Positions 62,515-64,000 of a stretch of 64,000 nt of DNA are shown piece after piece; the first letter of the stretch is position 1; each line of letters opens with the position of its first letter. A program made the position numbers and the translations under genes. The notes beneath the pieces were generated by a model. That model was not told where the DNA came from. It searched no databases and saw only the letters and a program-made list of their open reading frames with translations. The DNA is from Hymenobacter crusticola (GTDB lineage Bacteria; Bacteroidota; Bacteroidia; Cytophagales; Hymenobacteraceae), in contig NZ_MTSE01000008.1 in the NCBI RefSeq assembly GCF_002154225.1, positions 62,001 through 126,000 on the forward strand. Reading direction: 5' to 3'.

Positions 62515-63375
62515 ATGCTAGCTATTACCGGCGCCACCGGCCACCTTGGCCGTGCTACCATCAACGCCTTACTGCCCAAAACTGCTGCCGATCAGATTGT
62601 AGCTCTTGTTCGCGACCCGCAAAAAGCCGCTGACCTTAGCCAGCAAGGCGTGCAGGTGCGGCAAGGCGACTACAGCGACCTAGCTTCCTTAGAAGCTGCC
62701 TTCCAGGGTGTGGATACGGTGCTGCTCATTTCCGGCGACGACCTCGCCAACCGCGCCCAGCAACATAAGAACGTGATTGACGCCGCTAAGCAGGCTGGTG
62801 TGAAGCATGTTATCTACACCAGCGTGGTGAAACCCTCACGTGAATCGCACTTCCCGGCCTCGCCCAGCCACGTCGATACGGAAGAATACCTAGTGGCTTC
62901 GGGCCTCACCTACACGCTGTTCCGCAATGCCCTCTACCTGGACTTTGTGCCGATGATCATTGGGCAGGAGGCAGTGCCGAGCGGCAAAATCTATTCGGCC
63001 GCTGGCGATGGCAAAACGAGCTACGCCCTACGCAACGACATTGCCGAAGCGCTAGCTAACGTGCTGACCTCCAGTGGTCACGAAAACCAAACCTACGACA
63101 TCAGCCTAGGTACCGCGTATTCCATTCAGGATATTGCCACGGCGCTGAGTGAAGTAACGGGCAAAACCATTGAGTACGTACCGATTTCGGGCGACGACAT
63201 GGCCGCCAGTATGCGCCAGCACCACGTGCCCGAGCCCATTGTGTCGATGATGGTGGGCATGACCGAAGCCATGAAGCAAAACGAGTTCAACGAGCCTAGC
63301 CCCACGCTCGAAAAGCTACTCGGTCATAAGCCAACCGATTTGAAGCCGTTCCTCACCAGCGCATACGGCAAGTAA
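62515..63375 (+). CDS. NmrA/QorB-like NAD(P)H-dependent oxidoreductase
   Basis: This 286-residue short-chain-dehydrogenase-like protein with an NmrA-type fold has the nucleotide motif ITGATGHLGRATINALL at the N-terminus, then VALVRDPQKAADL and IYTSVVKPSRES. It is close to QorB, the NADPH:quinone oxidoreductase of E. coli. It is divergent from a HxlR regulator, which is typical for quinone-responsive genes. Substrate and exact cofactor are inferred from family. The ATG at 62515 gives a normal family length. Confidence 0.9.
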   Translation: MLAITGATGHLGRATINALLPKTAADQIVALVRDPQKAADLSQQGVQVRQGDYSDLASLEAAFQGVDTVLLISGDDLANRAQQHKNVIDAAKQAGVKHVIYTSVVKPSRESHFPASPSHVDTEEYLVASGLTYTLFRNALYLDFVPMIIGQEAVPSGKIYSAAGDGKTSYALRNDIAEALANVLTSSGHENQTYDISLGTAYSIQDIATALSEVTGKTIEYVPISGDDMAASMRQHHVPEPIVSMMVGMTEAMKQNEFNEPSPTLEKLLGHKPTDLKPFLTSAYGK

Positions 63376-63382
63376 GCAGCCA

Positions 63383-63469
63383 GCTAGTCATTCCGAGCAG
63401 CACCCTAAAGCTGAGTTGGTAGTAGCAAACTATCACGCTTGCTTACTTGCGTCGCCCGAAATGACTAGC
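63383..63469. repeat. Imperfect inverted repeat after the reductase gene
   Basis: Arms 63383-63401 and 63451-63469 pair over 19 bases with four differences (GCTAGTCATT core). It sits 8 bases beyond the reductase stop and could be its terminator or a dispersed repeat. It lacks a T-run. Confidence 0.5.
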
Positions 63470-63522
63470 ATGCATCAGAAGCGCCCAATAGTACTAATTT
63501 AGGTTGCACAGCCACTACGCCT

Positions 63523-63627
63523 AGCCCCAGCAGGGCGGCATGTTGGTAGCAACCAGCACACCAATACACCCGAGCCCCAGCAGGGCGACCCATCGTTCAA
63601 CGAGAGGTGTCGCTCCGCTGGGGCTCA
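63523..63627. repeat. AGCCCCAGCAGGGCG repeat cluster
   Basis: Two direct copies of AGCCCCAGCAGGGCG (63523-63537, 63573-63587) are followed by a partly inverted copy at 63611-63625. A 18-base hairpin (63572-63589 with 63609-63626, two mismatches) forms and is followed by a T-rich run. The family resembles the copy near 52588. Confidence 0.65.
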
Positions 63628-64000
63628 GTCGTTTTTGCAGGGTAGCTTCTGTTGGTATAGCCTGCTGAAATTCGGTCCAATGACTGCGCAACTTCTTGGA
63701 ATAGCAATACTGGACGCCTTCGTTTTACGAAGGTCTCCTACGGGTTGAGGAGCTTTTTGGGAAGACAGGCGCCGCTTGGCGGAAGCAGCAAGCGCTCAAT
63801 AGAAATAATTAACCCTACCTTCACACAGCCGTATTGGCAAACCAAAAACGGCCTGAAAACTACTGCTGAGCTTGCTTTCAACCTGAATAGCTCGCAAAAT
63901 CGGCGGTACAGAATGCCGGCAGGAGCCTGGCTAATTTCCGTATTTTACGGCCTCCCTATTCGAAAAGCCAGCTGCTGAAGGTAGCAGCCACGCCGCGCGC

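Larger units (their letters stand above)
63376..64000. other. Repeat-rich non-coding end of the window
   Basis: About 625 bases follow the last gene. They contain two repeat elements (63383-63469 and 63523-63627) and no open frame with recognisable features. A 77-codon frame at 63745-63978 starts with TTG and has no family features, so I do not call it. Confidence 0.55.

Noticed and set aside
63745..63978. 77-residue frame starting with TTG at the window's end
   Set aside because: No family features, weak start and repeat-rich surroundings. I could not support it.
1..64000. CRISPR arrays, prophage genes, integrases and complete insertion sequences
   Set aside because: I searched for evenly spaced repeats, transposases, integrases and phage structural genes and saw none.

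Overview
The window looks like chromosomal DNA of a pigmented, Hymenobacter-like member of the Bacteroidota (family Hymenobacteraceae). The support is a SusC/SusD pair, several DUF1080, GMC, PL11 and GH28 type carbohydrate genes, Bacteroidota-type promoters (TTTG, about 20 bases, TAnnTTTG) in front of dnaB and the tRNA, weak ribosome binding sites, and a GC-rich body with a few AT-rich patches. The genus is inferred from general resemblance; no 16S gene is present.

Layout. 1-8.7 kb: the 3' part of acetyl-CoA synthetase, a nucleoside hydrolase, a MOSC protein, a Dps ferritin, a low-affinity iron permease family protein, tRNA-Leu(GAG), an NFACT/RqcH ribosome-quality-control protein, an AT-rich FkbM methyltransferase and an MBL-fold hydrolase. 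8.8-19.2 kb: a lone receiver protein and a very large hybrid histidine kinase, a glycosyltransferase coupled to miaA, an outer-membrane-like protein, pfkA, a TerB-like protein and a class III aminotransferase. 19.3-21 kb: an ECF sigma factor, a one-pass membrane protein (putative anti-sigma) and a Spy/CpxP-like periplasmic protein, which look like one envelope-stress module. 21.3-29.5 kb: SusC, SusD, a DUF1080 hydrolase, a GMC dehydrogenase and a gluconate-2-dehydrogenase-subunit-3-like protein, all on the minus strand. I read this as a glycan uptake and 3-keto-glycoside degradation locus.

30-43 kb holds mostly envelope and housekeeping genes on the minus strand: a DUF481-like protein, a phytanoyl-CoA dioxygenase coupled to a secreted von Willebrand A protein, an MFS exporter, a Bcp peroxiredoxin, a lipocalin, an M23 endopeptidase, an FAH-fold enzyme and a Mur-ligase (Mpl type). 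On the plus strand are an M48 lipoprotein peptidase with two small downstream genes, and dnaB. 44.6-52.6 kb: an AT-rich secreted YD-repeat-like protein, a Crp/Fnr regulator, a YgiD-type dioxygenase, a pectin pair (PL11 rhamnogalacturonan lyase and GH28 pectinase) and an exported acetamidase/formamidase. 52.8-61.3 kb: a giant alpha-2-macroglobulin-like protein with an inserted SusC-type carboxypeptidase-like plus TonB-plug module, followed by an M1 aminopeptidase. 61.4-64 kb: a small secreted protein, a HxlR regulator divergent from an NmrA/QorB-like reductase, and a repeat-rich non-coding end.

The most unusual item is the alpha-2-macroglobulin/TonB-plug fusion. Next come the 3-keto-glycoside locus, the strong preference for CTA followed by G-starting codons (CTAG-rich DNA, CCTAGGT everywhere), and two large inverted-repeat elements between the carbohydrate genes.
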